Assembly: GCA_009667805.1 (NCBI GenBank)
Contig: CM019066.1
Location: 115,372,190-115,436,189 of the forward strand
Direction: 5' to 3'
Length of the DNA stretch: 64,000 bases
Source of the DNA: Leptobrachium leishanense
Lineage: Eukaryota > Chordata > Amphibia > Anura > Megophryidae
Both the position numbers and the translations under genes were made by a program. Each line of letters starts with the position of its first letter. Within the stretch, counting starts at the first letter, position 1. This document shows, piece after piece, positions 42,502 through 56,778 of the stretch. The notes under the pieces are model-generated. The model did no database searches. It saw only the letters and a list, made by a program, of their open reading frames with translations, and was not told the origin of the DNA.

Positions 42502-44930
42502 CATGAGGCCAGAGCCGGAAAAACCTGTGTAAAGCGTGACTATCCTGCTGATATATTGTTTTTACTTAGATCAATGTGAGTTGGCAGCTCTCAACTGTTG
42601 GAGAACCAATGTTACTATCATAGGCATGCACAGGGTGTGTGTCCCGGCACACCCTAATGTTGGGTGAAGAGGTCTTTCACTTTCTACACTGATATGTTAG
42701 ATGTCCCTTATCTGGTTTATGATGAATAGTATAATCACTGACTGCATCTTTAATTACAGGCTTGTTATTTCTAATGAAAAATTTGCAAAAACTTCTAAAC
42801 ATAAATTCTCAATAAATAAATGTGCCATGGGTGCACACCCTAATGTAACGGGTTGTGCACACCAGTGGTTATTACTATGTTTAAACTTCAAAAGAGTGAG
42901 TACAACACCTTTTTGAGATGTCAACTGGTTATGAAATTATCAATGCTTACCATCAGGGGGCTAGTTACAAATATGTGCTAAAAAAATGAATTTACCTTCA
43001 TTTTTACTCTGCATATACGTTCCACATACATTTAACAGGGTCTTTTACGTACCTGACAAAACTGGGAGATTTGCAACTGGGGCAAGAGTGTTTGGGCCAA
43101 GTTGGGGTGTGCCAACAAAGCAACTTGCATGACTGTCCGCATTTAGGAGCTTTTACCCCTTAGGCACGTTTGAAAGGAGATGCTGCCTCGTTGACAAAGT
43201 ACGGCATGTTGCTTTTTTCTGCTGGACAGAGGGATAGTATCGTCAATTCAGGACTGTCAAGCTTAATTGATTGAAACGCTACCGATGCGATGTATGCTTT
43301 TAAAATCGGAACTGTTATTGTTAATGCCATAAATATGTACCTATATGAAACTAACTTAATCGATACACTTCCCAATTTTGTGCACAAAAATGCTATTTGT
43401 TGTTGCTATGGATTTTTAAGTTGAGATAATATCATTTTTATCTACAAATACAAATATATCCGTGTGATGAAGGTTCAGAATTATCTCCGTGAGCTAACAT
43501 CTCTTTGGTTTGTTAAGTTTGTGATCCTGAAGTTGGTGGATAACAAAGTCTAGCACTGAATTCTGCCAATTTTTCATTAAAATAGAAAGAACTTGCTAAA
43601 AGGTATGAGGTAAATTAGATGTGCCTTTGTTTTAAAATGCTGAATTGATTTAACTAAAGTAGCTTAAAACTCAATTAAATGACACTTTGTGCTAAACGTA
43701 ACACATAGGATACTGCTTTTGGTTTACTTGGTCAGCCTCCTTTTAAGCCTTAACCCTAAAAACTCAACTCTAGTACTAATGCAACTACTGTAACCTGATC
43801 TAACTCTAACCCTAGCGACAGTGTATAAAAAAACGATTATTATGAACAGGAATGTAATAATTTCCACCTGTTCATAGCCTGGTGTCATCTAAGGTATTCC
43901 AAATGATGGTCAATTAAAAAATTGTCATTTTTCAATATTTTAAATGCTTATATTTTATGAATGGAAATTGCCTTACAAGATTGAATAAGCAAATAATGAA
44001 TGCACGAACAAGGCTCGTTATTCTGAAATGTGTCCATTCTGTAATTTATTATTTTCAGGCAAGTGCAAAACAAAATGAATAATTCATAAATTATAGCATT
44101 TGTATGGAAATTAATGTGCATGTCTTTGTACAAATTTTCATAATGTAACGATGCCTGTGAGTGGGGGGCATTAGACGTTCATTTTGTCTAGATATAATTT
44201 GCACTATTTATATTTTGTAAACACACCATGCTGATCAAATAATTGACCAAGAACTAGCCCATTTTAATAGATTTACCCAATTCCAAAAGATATCCCCACT
44301 CTAATCCAGTTTGCCTGCTTGTAGGCAAGGCCGGAGGGACCACTAGGCAGTCACCTAGGGTATGATCACAGAATCAAAGGGGAGGCATGAGAACAACTTC
44401 CCATTCCTCCAAGTTGCAGAATAGGTAGGAAGGCACACTCTTGAAAAATAATCAGCATTCCAGCTTCAACAGAGTTTTTATAGACGTTTTGTTTGACCGC
44501 CCAGCAGAGCTCAATTATCCAGCACCCAGCTGCAGGAGACCTGATAATAGTGCGGTTTGTCTTTTGAAAACCTCCCATAGAGCTCTTAACTTGTTTCTGA
44601 CCTGCGTCTAGAAATCTGATATCATGTAAAAAAAAAAAATCACCCTGTCTGGCAACTGTTGAGGAGACATTGACACTGCTTAAAGGGACATAACACATTT
44701 TATCAATCAGGCACATGTAAAATCACCTACAAAACAGCAGAAAAAAATTACATAGGTCAAAGATTTTTAAAAAAAATTATTTAAAAAAATATGGTAGGGC
44801 ACTGCCCCTTGTTCCCATATGGTCGAGCCACCACTGCTTGAAAGACATTGTTCAATGTCCCTCTCTTTTCAACGTGTCTTGTACCTAACCATGAACCTAG
44901 GGACATGTTGTGTGAGTTGATCATGCAATG
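42502..44930. other. Intron or intergenic sequence, little recognised
   Basis: No exon of the SCHIP1 type recognised. A TTAAAGGGACATAACAC word near 44680 resembles a MITE terminus but no partner was found. Confidence 0.4.
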
Positions 44931-44934
44931 CATT

Positions 44935-44993
44935 TATTACAGTTAGTCATTTATATAGCACCAACTGATTCCGCAGCGCTTTACAATGGGGAA
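44935..44993 (-). mobile_element. L2-like LINE/SINE tail fragment
   Basis: Minus strand reads TTGTAAAGCGCTGCGGAATC then GTTGGTGCTATATAAATGAC, the same tail that ends the L2-like element at 58964-59042. Only about 60 bp. A weaker match lies at 50950-51015. Confidence 0.7.
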
Positions 44994-45011
44994 GCAAAAA
45001 CGTGAGACTAA

Positions 45012-45437
45012 GGCTAGGGTCAGACTAACGCATTTTTCACGTTGTCCGTGAAAAAGTGCGTTCGAACGAATGGACGTATTTTTTCACGGAATACGCAATA
45101 GCGGTCATACGATGCGCAGTTTCATCCGTGATTTTGTACGGATCATCAATAAAACTCTTTTTGCGTCTGGACGTTATGTTGGCCGGACATTAGCAGCGTC
45201 TGACGTCTCCTAATCACGCACACACGCCGCTAGCAGACGCAGCGCACTCTGTACGTCAGTACTAGTGGTTTCACGTTCTCGAAAAAATGCGTTTGTTTGC
45301 CGCCTGCGTTGCGCGGCCGCACTTTTGTGCGACCGTACTTCGTATATTGGCCGTCATTGCCCGGCATCTGCTGCTAGCACGGCCGTGATTATGTGCGGCT
45401 GCACGCGCGTTCGCACTGCCTCAGTCTGACCCTAGCC
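45012..45437. mobile_element. Harbinger-like MITE M4, 426 bp
   Basis: Termini GGCTAGGGTCAGACTAACGC and CAGTCTGACCCTAGCC. TSD TAA (45009-45011, 45438-45440). The right TSD directly touches the next MITE (45441). Confidence 0.93.
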
Positions 45438-45440
45438 TAA

Positions 45441-45606
45441 CAGGTCTAATCACTAAAAGCTGAAAGTCAGGAGAATTAACAGAAGAGAACAAGCTAGTCC
45501 AAATAGCCGATTTGGAAAGTGAGATAATGGGAACATTTTTCTGGTTTGGCTATTTTGATCTAGAATTTTCACTTCTCCAGTCATTCACCTTTAGTGAATA
45601 GACCTG
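45441..45606. mobile_element. Short palindromic MITE, copy next to M4
   Basis: Starts CAGGTCTAATCACTAAAAGC and ends CTTTAGTGAATAGACCTG; the interior matches 48039-48221. It begins at the base after M4's right TAA. Its right flank reads ATAATAA, so a TAA duplication would need a 1 bp offset. Confidence 0.8.
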
Positions 45607-46778
45607 ATAATAAATAATGATACCTTATGAACAGACAGCCATGCCCGTACGATAATTGTCCTGCTAATACAGCACTTTATACAGGTGCTCAGCCGGACAT
45701 CCTGTGAGCTTACAAACTAAGGGACAGAGGAATGTGAAACAACAGGGAGCAGGGGGAGTGTGGAGATGGAAGGGGGTAAATTTAGGCTCAGAACTGGCTG
45801 GGAGGGTGGGACTGCACAGTAAGAATGCAGTAGCTGGAAAGGGTGAGGACTGTGGATGTTGAGCTGTATGAAGAAAGAGACACAGAGTTAAGGAGAGTGG
45901 GCTGTGTGAGGGGTAATTACAACATGGTGAGGGGATGGGGAAGCAAACTGACATTGAGAGTGTAATAAAAATGGAGGGAAAATAAAAAGAAAACTAGTCA
46001 GACAGAAATTACTGCATAAATTCAAACCTAAAATATGGAGAGTAGAATTGGAGCGCAGGTTGCGGAGTGGCGTGGTGGATGACATGTTGATAGGAAGATA
46101 CCTTGGTTTGTTTCGGAGTAAAAATGCAGCAGCTGGAAAGGGTGATGGCTTTGGATGGTGAGCTTGGTTTATTATAACATATGTTGTCATGGTAACATGT
46201 AATTTATATTTAGGATATGCATCAGCAAAAATAATATACATTTATATTGTGAAGATTAAGAGTAAAATCTGCTATCATCTTTTATGTCTTGACAGGATTT
46301 CATTTTTAGGTTCGATGGATTTGTTCTTTTAATACTCCATCATGTGGCAGAGCCTCACAGTTTCTGAAGAATTCTCTAATGTTTAAGCAGGGCATTATGT
46401 TAACTCCATTACTGCTACAGCACTGCTGTAATGATACATTGGCATTGTCAGTCCTAAGATACATATCTTTCTTTTTCTGTTCTATTTCACCCATGGGATT
46501 TTCTCTCGGTGTTCTTCATATGCTCATACACACAGGAGTAACAAATAAATCTGTCGCTCTGGCTATTACCGTGTCAAGCATCGCTAAATCTCAGACTATA
46601 AAACTCTCTGAGCAAAAACAACAACACAATGCACTGTAAACTTCACATTGAAAATCTAAACGGGACTTTGAAAATAATGCTAAGTCTAATAATCTGATAC
46701 CTCACTACACTCTTACCACTGGCAGCACCAAAGTTTAATAGTAGCTATATGGAATGGACTGAACTTAGTCCAACTGCT
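45607..46778. other. No recognisable gene
   Basis: Two diverged copies of a GATGGTGAG/AGTAAGAATGCAGTAGCTGG-type sequence (45760-45870 and 46020-46160) may be a local duplication. Otherwise unrecognised. Confidence 0.4.
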
Positions 46779-47404
46779 TTAACCCTTTCCTGCCACAGGG
46801 CGTACTATGCCGCCCTTGTGGCAGTTGCGCCTTGAAGCCGCAGGGCGTACTAGTATGCCCCACTGACTTCAATGGGACTCCTTCGACCATCCCAGCAGTC
46901 AGCGCATGTCATTGGCTGATGCGGCAAGATATATATATGAAAATGTTCCAGCAGACCATGGTATTAGAAATTAGGTTTATTCTATCAATAACACGATGTT
47001 TCCACTTCACATAGGACTTTGTCAACCACTTGTCAAAGACCTATGTGAGGTCGAAACGTTGTTTTATTGATGGAATAAACCTAATTTCTAATATACCACG
47101 GTCTGCTGGAAAATTTTCATAGATATCTTGCTGCTTTGAGGCCTGGAAGTGAGGTCCCCTTCCAGCTGTGGACCTAATTGAGTATGTGAGTACATATTTC
47201 TTGTACATTGGCTCCTGCCTGATGCGCTGAACTCAGGCCGCCCCCCTCCAGCCACAGACGCTTGTCGCGTGTCAGCTGCTAGGTGGGCCAGAGGAGGGGC
47301 CCTCCACAGTGGCCGACAAGCAGGGTGTACTAGTATGCCTCGCCGGTGTTAACTCCCTCCCGCCATGCACAACCCGCCCGGCGGGAGGGAACCAAAAGGT
47401 TAAA
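46779..47404. repeat. Hairpin-rich element related to the 11.9 kb array
   Basis: Starts TTTAACCCTTTCCTGCCAC and ends with AACCAAAAGGTTAAA. Hairpins at 46791-46823 (TGCCACAGGGCG/CGCCCTTGTGGCA) and 47354-47389 (CCCTCCCGCC/GGCGGGAGGG). The start resembles that of the array at 11868 (TTAACCCCTTCGCTGC). It is interrupted by the inverted duplication 46925-47133. Confidence 0.55.
46925..47133. repeat. ~100 bp inverted duplication with a hammerhead-like arm
   Basis: The left arm (GCAAGATATATATATGAAAA … GGACTTTGTCAA) and right arm (TTGTCAAAGACCTATGTGAG … TAGATATCTTGC) pair over their length around CCAC. The right arm holds GACCT-ATGTG-AGGTC followed by GAAACGT, the stem II and GAAA part of a hammerhead, but the CUGANGA box is absent and stem I does not pair. 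Probably two inverted copies of a decayed hammerhead-bearing repeat. Confidence 0.75.
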
Positions 47405-48038
47405 CGTCACTGGCCAAGAACTTCGCGCACTCTTACCTTGATGTCCCCTATTCCAATATATAGGGCTTGGTTTAATGTAACCCAAAGGCAGAAAAGGACC
47501 TTTTTCGGCCAGTTTTCAAACATTTTTTGGTTTTGGAGTTTCAAATGTAGGTCCACCGGCAAATTGATTCACAATAAAAACTCTGCTCAAATATCAGCTC
47601 TTGCAGCTTTACTTTTCAATGGAAATATCGGTTTTATGTAATCAATTTGCTGATTTCTGAGAAAATTTCAAATATTAAAAGGTGTTGATAAATAGATTTT
47701 CGGGCATAGAAACAGAGGGAATTAGACTGAAATCCTTTTTGTATTTTTAACATCGGGCATTTCCAATAGCCATGTTTAAAGGCACAAATCTGTATGATGC
47801 TGCCGAAAATAAGCTTTCTCATCCGCTTTCATATAACCACTTTTTTTCAGACCAGCAGCATCTTTTGAATATCAGCTCTGGGCAGATTTTTTTTTTAACC
47901 GCGTTTCCCAATATTTTGAAAAAAATATTGTCCGCAGGCAGCTGATATATTTTTCTGGGGGGGGGGGGATGGCCGATAGCCATACATCGTCCCCATGGAT
48001 GGTAAATTAATCCAACTATATAAACTTTGGATAATTAT
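47405..48038. other. No recognisable feature
   Basis: Unique-looking sequence; a run of 13 G at about 47957. Confidence 0.4.
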
Positions 48039-48221
48039 CAGGGTTATTCAGAGAGCGGTGAAAAGCAGGGGAATGACTGGAGAATGGAAAATTCTAGGTC
48101 AAAATAGTCGATTTGGAAAGTGAGATGAATGGGAGAATTTTTCTGGTTTGGCTATTTTGACCTAGAATTTTTTCATTCTCCAGTCATTCTCCTGCTTTTC
48201 ACCGCTCTCTGAATAACCCTG
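48039..48221. mobile_element. Short palindromic MITE, intact copy, 183 bp
   Basis: CAGGGTTATTCAGAGAGCGG and CCGCTCTCTGAATAACCCTG-type ends (right arm ACCGCTCTCTGAATAACCCTG read without its first base). Arms are about 75 bp and nearly perfect. 3 bp TSD TAT (48036-48038, 48222-48224). Shares the first ~11 bp with the ~870 bp H2 family. Confidence 0.9.
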
Positions 48222-51200
48222 TATGTGTCATTCAGTTGTATTTATGTTCAAATGTATCACCCCCTTGTCCACTTGCCTTGTCATATCATTGTAGTAGAAG
48301 ACTAAAACCAAGGTAAAAAGGTCCTTCAGATTTTAGTGTTATCATTCATTCTCGTATTATAGGAATTTACAATTTAACTGAAGAGCGTTACAGTAAAATG
48401 TATCAAATCTACTGTCAAATTTTCCACTGTCATTACCTATATCTCCCTTGAGCGTGTCTTCATCATATTTTGAGGATGGCCATATCCTTTTACAGTTCAC
48501 AATATTTATGATCTGATTGCAATTCCTGGTCTTTCAGCATTTGAAAGAGAAAAGCAATTTAAATATCCTAAGAATTAATGCAGAAAGTAATAGAGGGTCA
48601 TCTGGGATCATACACTCGTTGGATTGAAGCTGGCACACACACAAGGCAGTGTGCCAGCTACATCGAGAAAGTAACTGGCACATAATTCCTACTTCGTGGA
48701 ATGTTTTCATTATGTTTGTTGAAACTATATACCTCTATCATCTTTTAATATATACTTTGTCATGATCTTACATGAAAACTCAAAGCCAAGCTTGATAAAA
48801 CTCTTAAAATTGCCCATAAATTACATACACACATAAAGGTAATGAGATGATTTGTATACATATCGTTAGGCGCAGGATCACAGTACTGCCAACAGCTTGG
48901 GATGTCTGTGTAACAGTGACATTAATTTGTAGTGCCCTTGTTGTAAGTGTAGCTTGAGTACATGGAGAGATTTCTTGAATGAATGGATGATGACGATGGT
49001 AAAAATTTCAACGGAACATGCATAGTTTAAAACCAGCTATGAATGGAAAAAAAAAAAAAAATTTCTAGTACTTATCAGCCTGAAATGGACTATATGCAAA
49101 CATTTGTGTGAAATACCAAAATACTCAGCTTCAAAAGAGATTAACAACACTTCCGCGCCACTGTGCGTATCACGTCCTGGAGCCCATAGGGCTCCATGGA
49201 GGGTTGTGCTTCCAGGTCGCGTGCCCAGCGTGATCTTGTTCTCACGAGAGGAAGACTGGGAACTATATATTCCCAGTCTCAATCTGCTCCCGGCAACAAG
49301 AAACAGCGGATCGGCACACCGTTCTGGCCATGGGATGAGAGGTGTGTATCGTATTTATTGGGGGGGTTTTAGGGGGTGCTAAATTATTTTGCATTTTCAG
49401 AATCATTTAGCACCAGCTATTAGGACTCGCTAAAGTTTTACCTTGCGCGTCCGGATGGTAATTAGCACTAGCACTTTGTAATACCTTACTAAGCTCGTGG
49501 AAGCTAGTGCATCTTGTTTTTGTGCTAAACGGGGGTACAGTCAGAAATTTAATATGGGGGCATGTGTTAAATACACATGCCCCCCATATAACGCCTATAC
49601 ATCCAGAAGCAATTGTTAGTATTCACTAGGGAATAGTGCCCAAAGTGATTGAAGAAATTAAGACAATACGGGGGTTATTCACAAAACACCATCATTTACC
49701 ATTGTTGCAACAAAACTAAACTTCAGCAATACCAAGAGGGAAATTCAAATGGCTTTAGAAGAAGATTCATCAATGAGGCTTCTTCTGCAGTTATTTGATT
49801 TTGCCTCCCAGAATTGCAAAAGTTGATTGTCCTTTTAAAAACAGTAAACTATAGCATTTTGTGAATAACCTCCTAATATTTATATATGTGTGTGTGTGTG
49901 TGTGTGTAAACCTCTCCCTAACATTTCTGTACAGCAATCATTATCTTCTCAGTTGATTATCCTTTCCTGTCATTGTCCTACCATTTCCTTTAATTGCCTT
50001 CCCTTTCCTGTTTTTCACTCCCAAGATCTGCGTTCTAATTTTTTTTACTGTAAAATGTAAGCTTTTTGAAAGGTTTCCTAGACTTTTTTCCACATTGTAA
50101 TCAGGAGGAGAACTTGCTGTGCCACTATTCTGTAACTGGTCAAACATCTAACATGTTCTGTATGACCCATTTAGCAATATTTCTGTGCTGCCTTCATGGA
50201 TGAATTTTAAGATCCCATGATGTTTCCATTATTACTTCGTAATCTGAATTTTTTATTTTTGTTGTGAGTACACAGGCTCGATCCCAGTGTGCAGCGCCTC
50301 AGCTCTGTCTTTTTCCCTTTTACGTAATTACTTTGCCCCACTCATACTACGTGCCGATAAAATGCCTCGATACACGTCCTCACTATCAGATGATATCAGC
50401 GGTATATTATTCGATTTTAAATCCGCCATTGTAATATAATAATAGCACTGAAGTATTTTATCTAGATGACATTTAGAATAATAGTTCCCAAATCTCTTCA
50501 GTTCAAAATGTTGGCATCAATTTAATACAACCTTTAAAAAATTTGATTTTCTTCCCTCCCTTGTTTATAGAGATAGAAATATGTAGGGAAGGTAACAATT
50601 CAGTAGGGTCTGGTGTTATGTGTATAGCACCTAAATGATGTACTATGGACTGGATCCACTTAGAGATGCTTTTTGAAAAGCCTACACAATTTCATAACAA
50701 ACAGTGAATAGCTCTCTCTGATTGGTTAATCTGGCTACACGTGGCAAACCCACATCAAAGGCTAAGAGGAGCTCCATAGATGGCGTTCTGTCATGGCTGA
50801 AAGAAATATTTAACACGAAATGCTATTTGGATAGCATTTCTGCTTTAATACTTCTGGGTTTATCAAGCTCATTCATCCTCCAGACCCCAGATTAGGGATT
50901 ATAAATTTAATTATGGTTTCGAAGGGGAAGGTTGGGGAATTAGGATTTTACAGTTACAGGTACTTAGACATTGCCAACAGATTCCATAATGCTTTACAAT
51001 GGGCAAGCATGAACAGGTAACGAAAAGGTATATTATTTAACAAGAAGTTAAATATTATAGGGTTAATGTGGGAGGGTGTACTTGGAAAACATAAAATATT
51101 TAATAAAATGCCTTGCTAATTATGTTTGAAAACAGATCCAGAATGCAAAAAAGGTGAGACAGATGTAATTTGCATGTCTTACCCAGAGTTCCTTGCTGCA

Positions 51201-51291
51201 TATGGGTAATGTAGCACAGGAGCTCTGTCAATGCAGTTCTTTGAATTGCTGTGTAGTGCAAATGGCTTCTGCAATAATAATTATATATATA
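48222..51291. other. Intron or intergenic sequence with microsatellites
   Basis: A (TG)n tract lies at about 49886-49908. A 9 bp stem hairpin (GACTGGGAA/TTCCCAGTC) lies at about 49253-49278 next to a CpG-containing stretch. No gene recognised. Confidence 0.45.
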
Positions 51292-51371
51292 CACTATATT
51301 GCCAAAAGTATTCGCTCACCTGCCTTGACTCGCATATGGATGGGTGAGCGAATACTTTTGGCAATATAGTG
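51292..51371. mobile_element. 80 bp Tc1/mariner-type MITE, copy 2
   Basis: Same palindrome as 41281-41360. Left TA at 51290-51291; the right TA has become TG. A TA-rich run of 12 bp separates it from Tc1 copy B. Confidence 0.92.
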
Positions 51372-51383
51372 TGTATATATATA

Positions 51384-53005
<1,622 letters not shown>

Positions 53006-53007
53006 TA

Positions 53008-53504
53008 TATACCATCAACCTGACATGCTGGTATTTCCGGACTGGGTCACATAACATTGCGGCCATGTAATTCACTACAACCCCCTGGGATCTTGCGGTG
53101 TTGCAGTGTGCTTTGAGCGCATTTTGAATACAGAGGGCAGCGTTACGTCAATATCGGGCACATCTATATCAATGCTTTGGGAATTTCGTATTAATAATCA
53201 CACTTTGTGGAAGGAAAAAAAGTGACCAACATAATTTGTTTGTGACCATATTTCAGAAGTTATGAGTGAAATGGTGAATCAGCTATTACTGTGACATGCC
53301 TTCACACTTATATAATGCATCTTAAAATATCTGTTATTTTGGTGCAGGGAGATGAAACCTGTTCTGCAAGATAATATACTCCTACACATTTATGACCTGA
53401 TAACCTACATTTACGTTAAAATAGCATTACTCAGGGCATATGCTATTTTCTGCTGCTTTTTTTCTTTTATTCTTTGTGATGTGATAAAATCCACACCACT
53501 GGTT
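53008..53504. other. No recognisable feature
   Basis: Unique-looking sequence between Tc1 copy B and the LINE fragment. Confidence 0.4.
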
Positions 53505-54470
53505 TTATTTATCACAGAGGTAGAAAAGTGGATCAGAGATAACAAACGTTTTCTAAATACTTACAAAACTGTTACGATGCTCTTTGGAATAGCACCTAAA
53601 CTACACAAATTGCAAACACCCATCTAGGTGTCAGGACAAGATCAAATGACACGTTGACCACAGTCACTTCTCTCAAATATCTAGGTATGTGTTTAGACTC
53701 AAATCTATCCTTTAGCCCTCACATCGAAAAACTCTCATCTAAACCTTATCCCAAACTAGGTGCCCTGTACAGAAACAAATCCTGCCTGAGCCCCGCGGTA
53801 AGAAAGCAGATTGTACAGCAAATGCTTATGCCGGCTTTTGAATATGGAGATGTAGTGTATGCAGCCGCCCCGCAAACACACCTCCAGAAACTTACTACAT
53901 TGTATAACTCATTCTGCCATTTTTTGCTACAATGTAACTACATGACCCACCACTGTGACATGTTAAAAGAGCTAAAATGGCCGTCGCTGGAATCTAGACG
54001 CACTCTTCACCTTTTCAACTTGGAGTTTAAGAGGTTTTCTGGGAAGCTGCCACCCTACCTGAATAGGCTGCTTCCCCTAGCAGTTTCCTCATCCTATAAC
54101 CTCCGATCCAGGACAAGCTCCTTACTTGCAATACCACAATACAAAAGTGGCTTGATCCTCATTTTCCTACAGAGCACCACAATTATGGAATAACCTCAGA
54201 GACGCCATCAAATCTTCCCCCAGTCTAAAGTAACTTAAGAGATCTCTGTTAACATACCTCAATATAGAATGCACCTGTAAACATGTAACATAGTGAATAT
54301 ATTTATTTTCTGTTAATCTGTATATTTGTGCTATTTTTTTTTAATATCTTGCATTTTATTACTTTGTATTTCTGTAACATTTCAGTGTTCTTGAACCCAG
54401 GACATACTTGAAAACGAGAGAAATCTCAATGTATCCTTCCTGGTAAAATCCTTTATAAATAAATAAATAA
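53505..54470 (+). mobile_element. LINE copy 3 (Rex1/CR1-like), 3' third
   Basis: + strand, 5'-truncated at the EVEKWI region of the RT. It contains an open stretch 53654-54193 (TTVTSLKYLGMCLDSNLSFS, YRNKSCLSPAVRKQIVQQML, FEYGDVVYAAAPQTHLQKL) and ends with the ACATACTTGAAAACGAGAGA 3' UTR and an AAATAAATAAATAAAT tail. A frameshift separates 53515-53620 from the main stretch. Confidence 0.9.
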
Positions 54471-54667
54471 ATTTATGTATCCTTTTTTTTCTACTGGCAT
54501 TTACATTTCAGTCATTGTCTCTGTAAAGCACAGGCATTGGTTTCTTTATCATGGCTAGAACAGTCATCTCAAGGGAATCTTATGGATAGACTAGATAAAT
54601 ATAAAGCGTAGTTTGCAAGCTTCTTTGAGCAGGACCCTCTTTTTTCCTCTGGTTTCTGCATGTCAGA

Positions 54668-55022
54668 CTTATTTATTTATTTTATTTATAAAGGATTTTA
54701 CCAGGAAGGATACATTGAGATTTCTTTCATTTTCAAGTATGTCCTGGGTTCAAGAACATTGAAAATTTACAGTCGTTACAGAAATGCAAAGTAATAAATG
54801 CAAGATATTAAAAACAACGCAAATATACAGATTATAAATAAATAAATAAATATGTAAGTAATATAGTTACTATGTTACATGTTTACAGGTGCATTCTGTA
54901 CCGAGGTATGCTAGTAAGGAGCTCTTGATTGACTTAAGACTGGGGGAAGATTTGATGGTGTCCGTCTAGTAGGTTATTCCATAACTGGGGTGCTCTGTAG
55001 GAAAATGAGGATTGAGCCACTT
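54668..55022 (-). mobile_element. LINE copy 4 (Rex1/CR1-like), 3' end only
   Basis: Minus strand; tail at 54668 (TTATTTATTTATTTTATTTA on the + strand). Only the 3' UTR and last RT codons remain. Copies 3 and 4 face each other tail-to-tail with about 200 bp between. Confidence 0.88.
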
Positions 55023-55859
55023 TGTGTGTCGGAAGTTTGTTTTGGCTTATCGGTACGGCAGAGCTGCTGAACGTGTAGCTGATGTATAGACACTTCTAAT
55101 TGCAACAAATTATTAACATACTTATATTTATAAACAAATACTATTAACCCTTTATCAGGATATTTTGACAGGACCACAATACATAAAATTCTTCTTCAGA
55201 TCAGCAGTGTGGCGCATGAATAAACAAGCATTTCAACATTGAGTTCTTCTAGGATTATATATATCTTTGGGTGTATTTCAATAAATTGCCACCAAGAAGT
55301 GCAACTTGGCTTGAATCACTCTGTTCGATTTCTCAGTGTTTGCCCGGGGTTGGGAAACATCAGCTTATACTCCTGATTTGGCTGACATTTTCTTACGCGA
55401 GCCAACCAAACTGAAGAGACCATGGTGAAGCACCTCAAGGGAATCTTGTATATGGGATATAAGATTACTTGAGTGGTCATGCACGGAGTATTCTGATATG
55501 GAATAATGTTTTTTCCATCAGGAAGACCTGTAAAAAACACAGCTGTCACATACGTTTTGGTGATGGCATTGACACAGCAGGTTGAGGTCGAATCAGAGGT
55601 GCCGATGTTTACCTGTTAGGTGAGATCAGAGGAGCTTGCCTACAGGTCATGGAGGTGCCGAGCATGTGAGAACGACGGGTGCACTTGAAGTATGAGTGTA
55701 GCCATAGATTGCACTCTGAATGAGCATACCATACAGTTTTGAGTTTTTTCTATAGGTATAGTGGTTTTTTAAAAATAATTTAAAAAAATTAACCAGATAA
55801 TGCAGTAATTAAGTTCTAAGTCAATCAATTTGGATTTAGCAAAATGTGACAAAAACTAG
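55023..55859. other. No recognisable feature
   Basis: Unique-looking sequence between LINE copy 4 and H2 copy b. Confidence 0.4.
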
Positions 55860-56712
55860 CAGGGTTATTCAAAGAGATCCAAATGGCTGCCGAAAGGGAA
55901 CCGAATGCTGAAATTCAGTGTACGGTTACCTTTCTTGGCCATCCGGCCATCCAGAGAGCAGGCAATTCGCCAAATCCTGGCGAATTGCCTGCACATACGG
56001 TGCTTGTTCGAGGGCAGTGAATCCCCATAGAGAAGCAATGCTATGGCTATTCAGAGAGCAAAAGCCAGTAGTGAAAAGTTGCCGAATTGCCCTGCCATTC
56101 GGTGGTTTCATGCGGCAGATTTATTCAGGCGAATCCCATAGGCTTCAATGTTAAAAATATTCCCGTTTTAATTTAATATCTAATAAACCGTTGATTATAA
56201 TATTCTGCAGTAAAGAATCTCTTTATTTATAGATTTTTAAAAAAAAACAAATTTCCGATTTTTTTTTACTTTTTTCTGTAACAGCCCTTTTTATTATCAT
56301 TCATTGGATCTTATATGTAAATTTCAGACATTTTCGTTCAGTAGTTTCTTTGCAAACAGCGTTTCACTTTCAAACATTCAAGCAAACTGTTTTTTTTTCA
56401 CTCCATTCGTCTGTGGGGTCGGGTTTTTCTGGCGGCTGCTCTGCGTGTGAGCGACTCCTGCTCAGGTTTTTTTGGCATTTTCGGAGAGGTTAATCCAGAT
56501 GTTTTTGCGGGTTTTCGGGGTGCCTTCGCCGGGTTTTGCAGTGAGTTGTCGGCGGGTTTGCGGTATCTTTTCTCTGCAATTCGGGGACCCTGCGGTGCTT
56601 GCTGAATACACCGCAGGGTCGCCGAAATGGGATCGCCAAATCGAACCGAATTGAAGAGAACAAAAAGTCACCGAACGTGCGGTGACTTTTCGATTCTCTT
56701 TAAATAACCCTG
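55860..56712 (-). mobile_element. ~870 bp MITE family H2, copy b, 853 bp
   Basis: Reverse orientation to copies a and c. Starts CAGGGTTATTCAAAGAGATC and ends CTCTTTAAATAACCCTG. TSD TAG (55857-55859, 56713-56715), i.e. CTA in element orientation, the same as copy a. Non-coding. Confidence 0.92.
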
Positions 56713-56778
56713 TAGATGTCTGCTTCCTACTTTGTCAATTTCCATCATATGTCTTAGAGCCTGATGAAAAATTAATAT

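Noticed and set aside
46990..47075. Functional hammerhead in the inverted duplication
   Set aside because: Stem II and GAAA are present but the CUGANGA box and stem I pairing are not; recorded only as a decayed relative.
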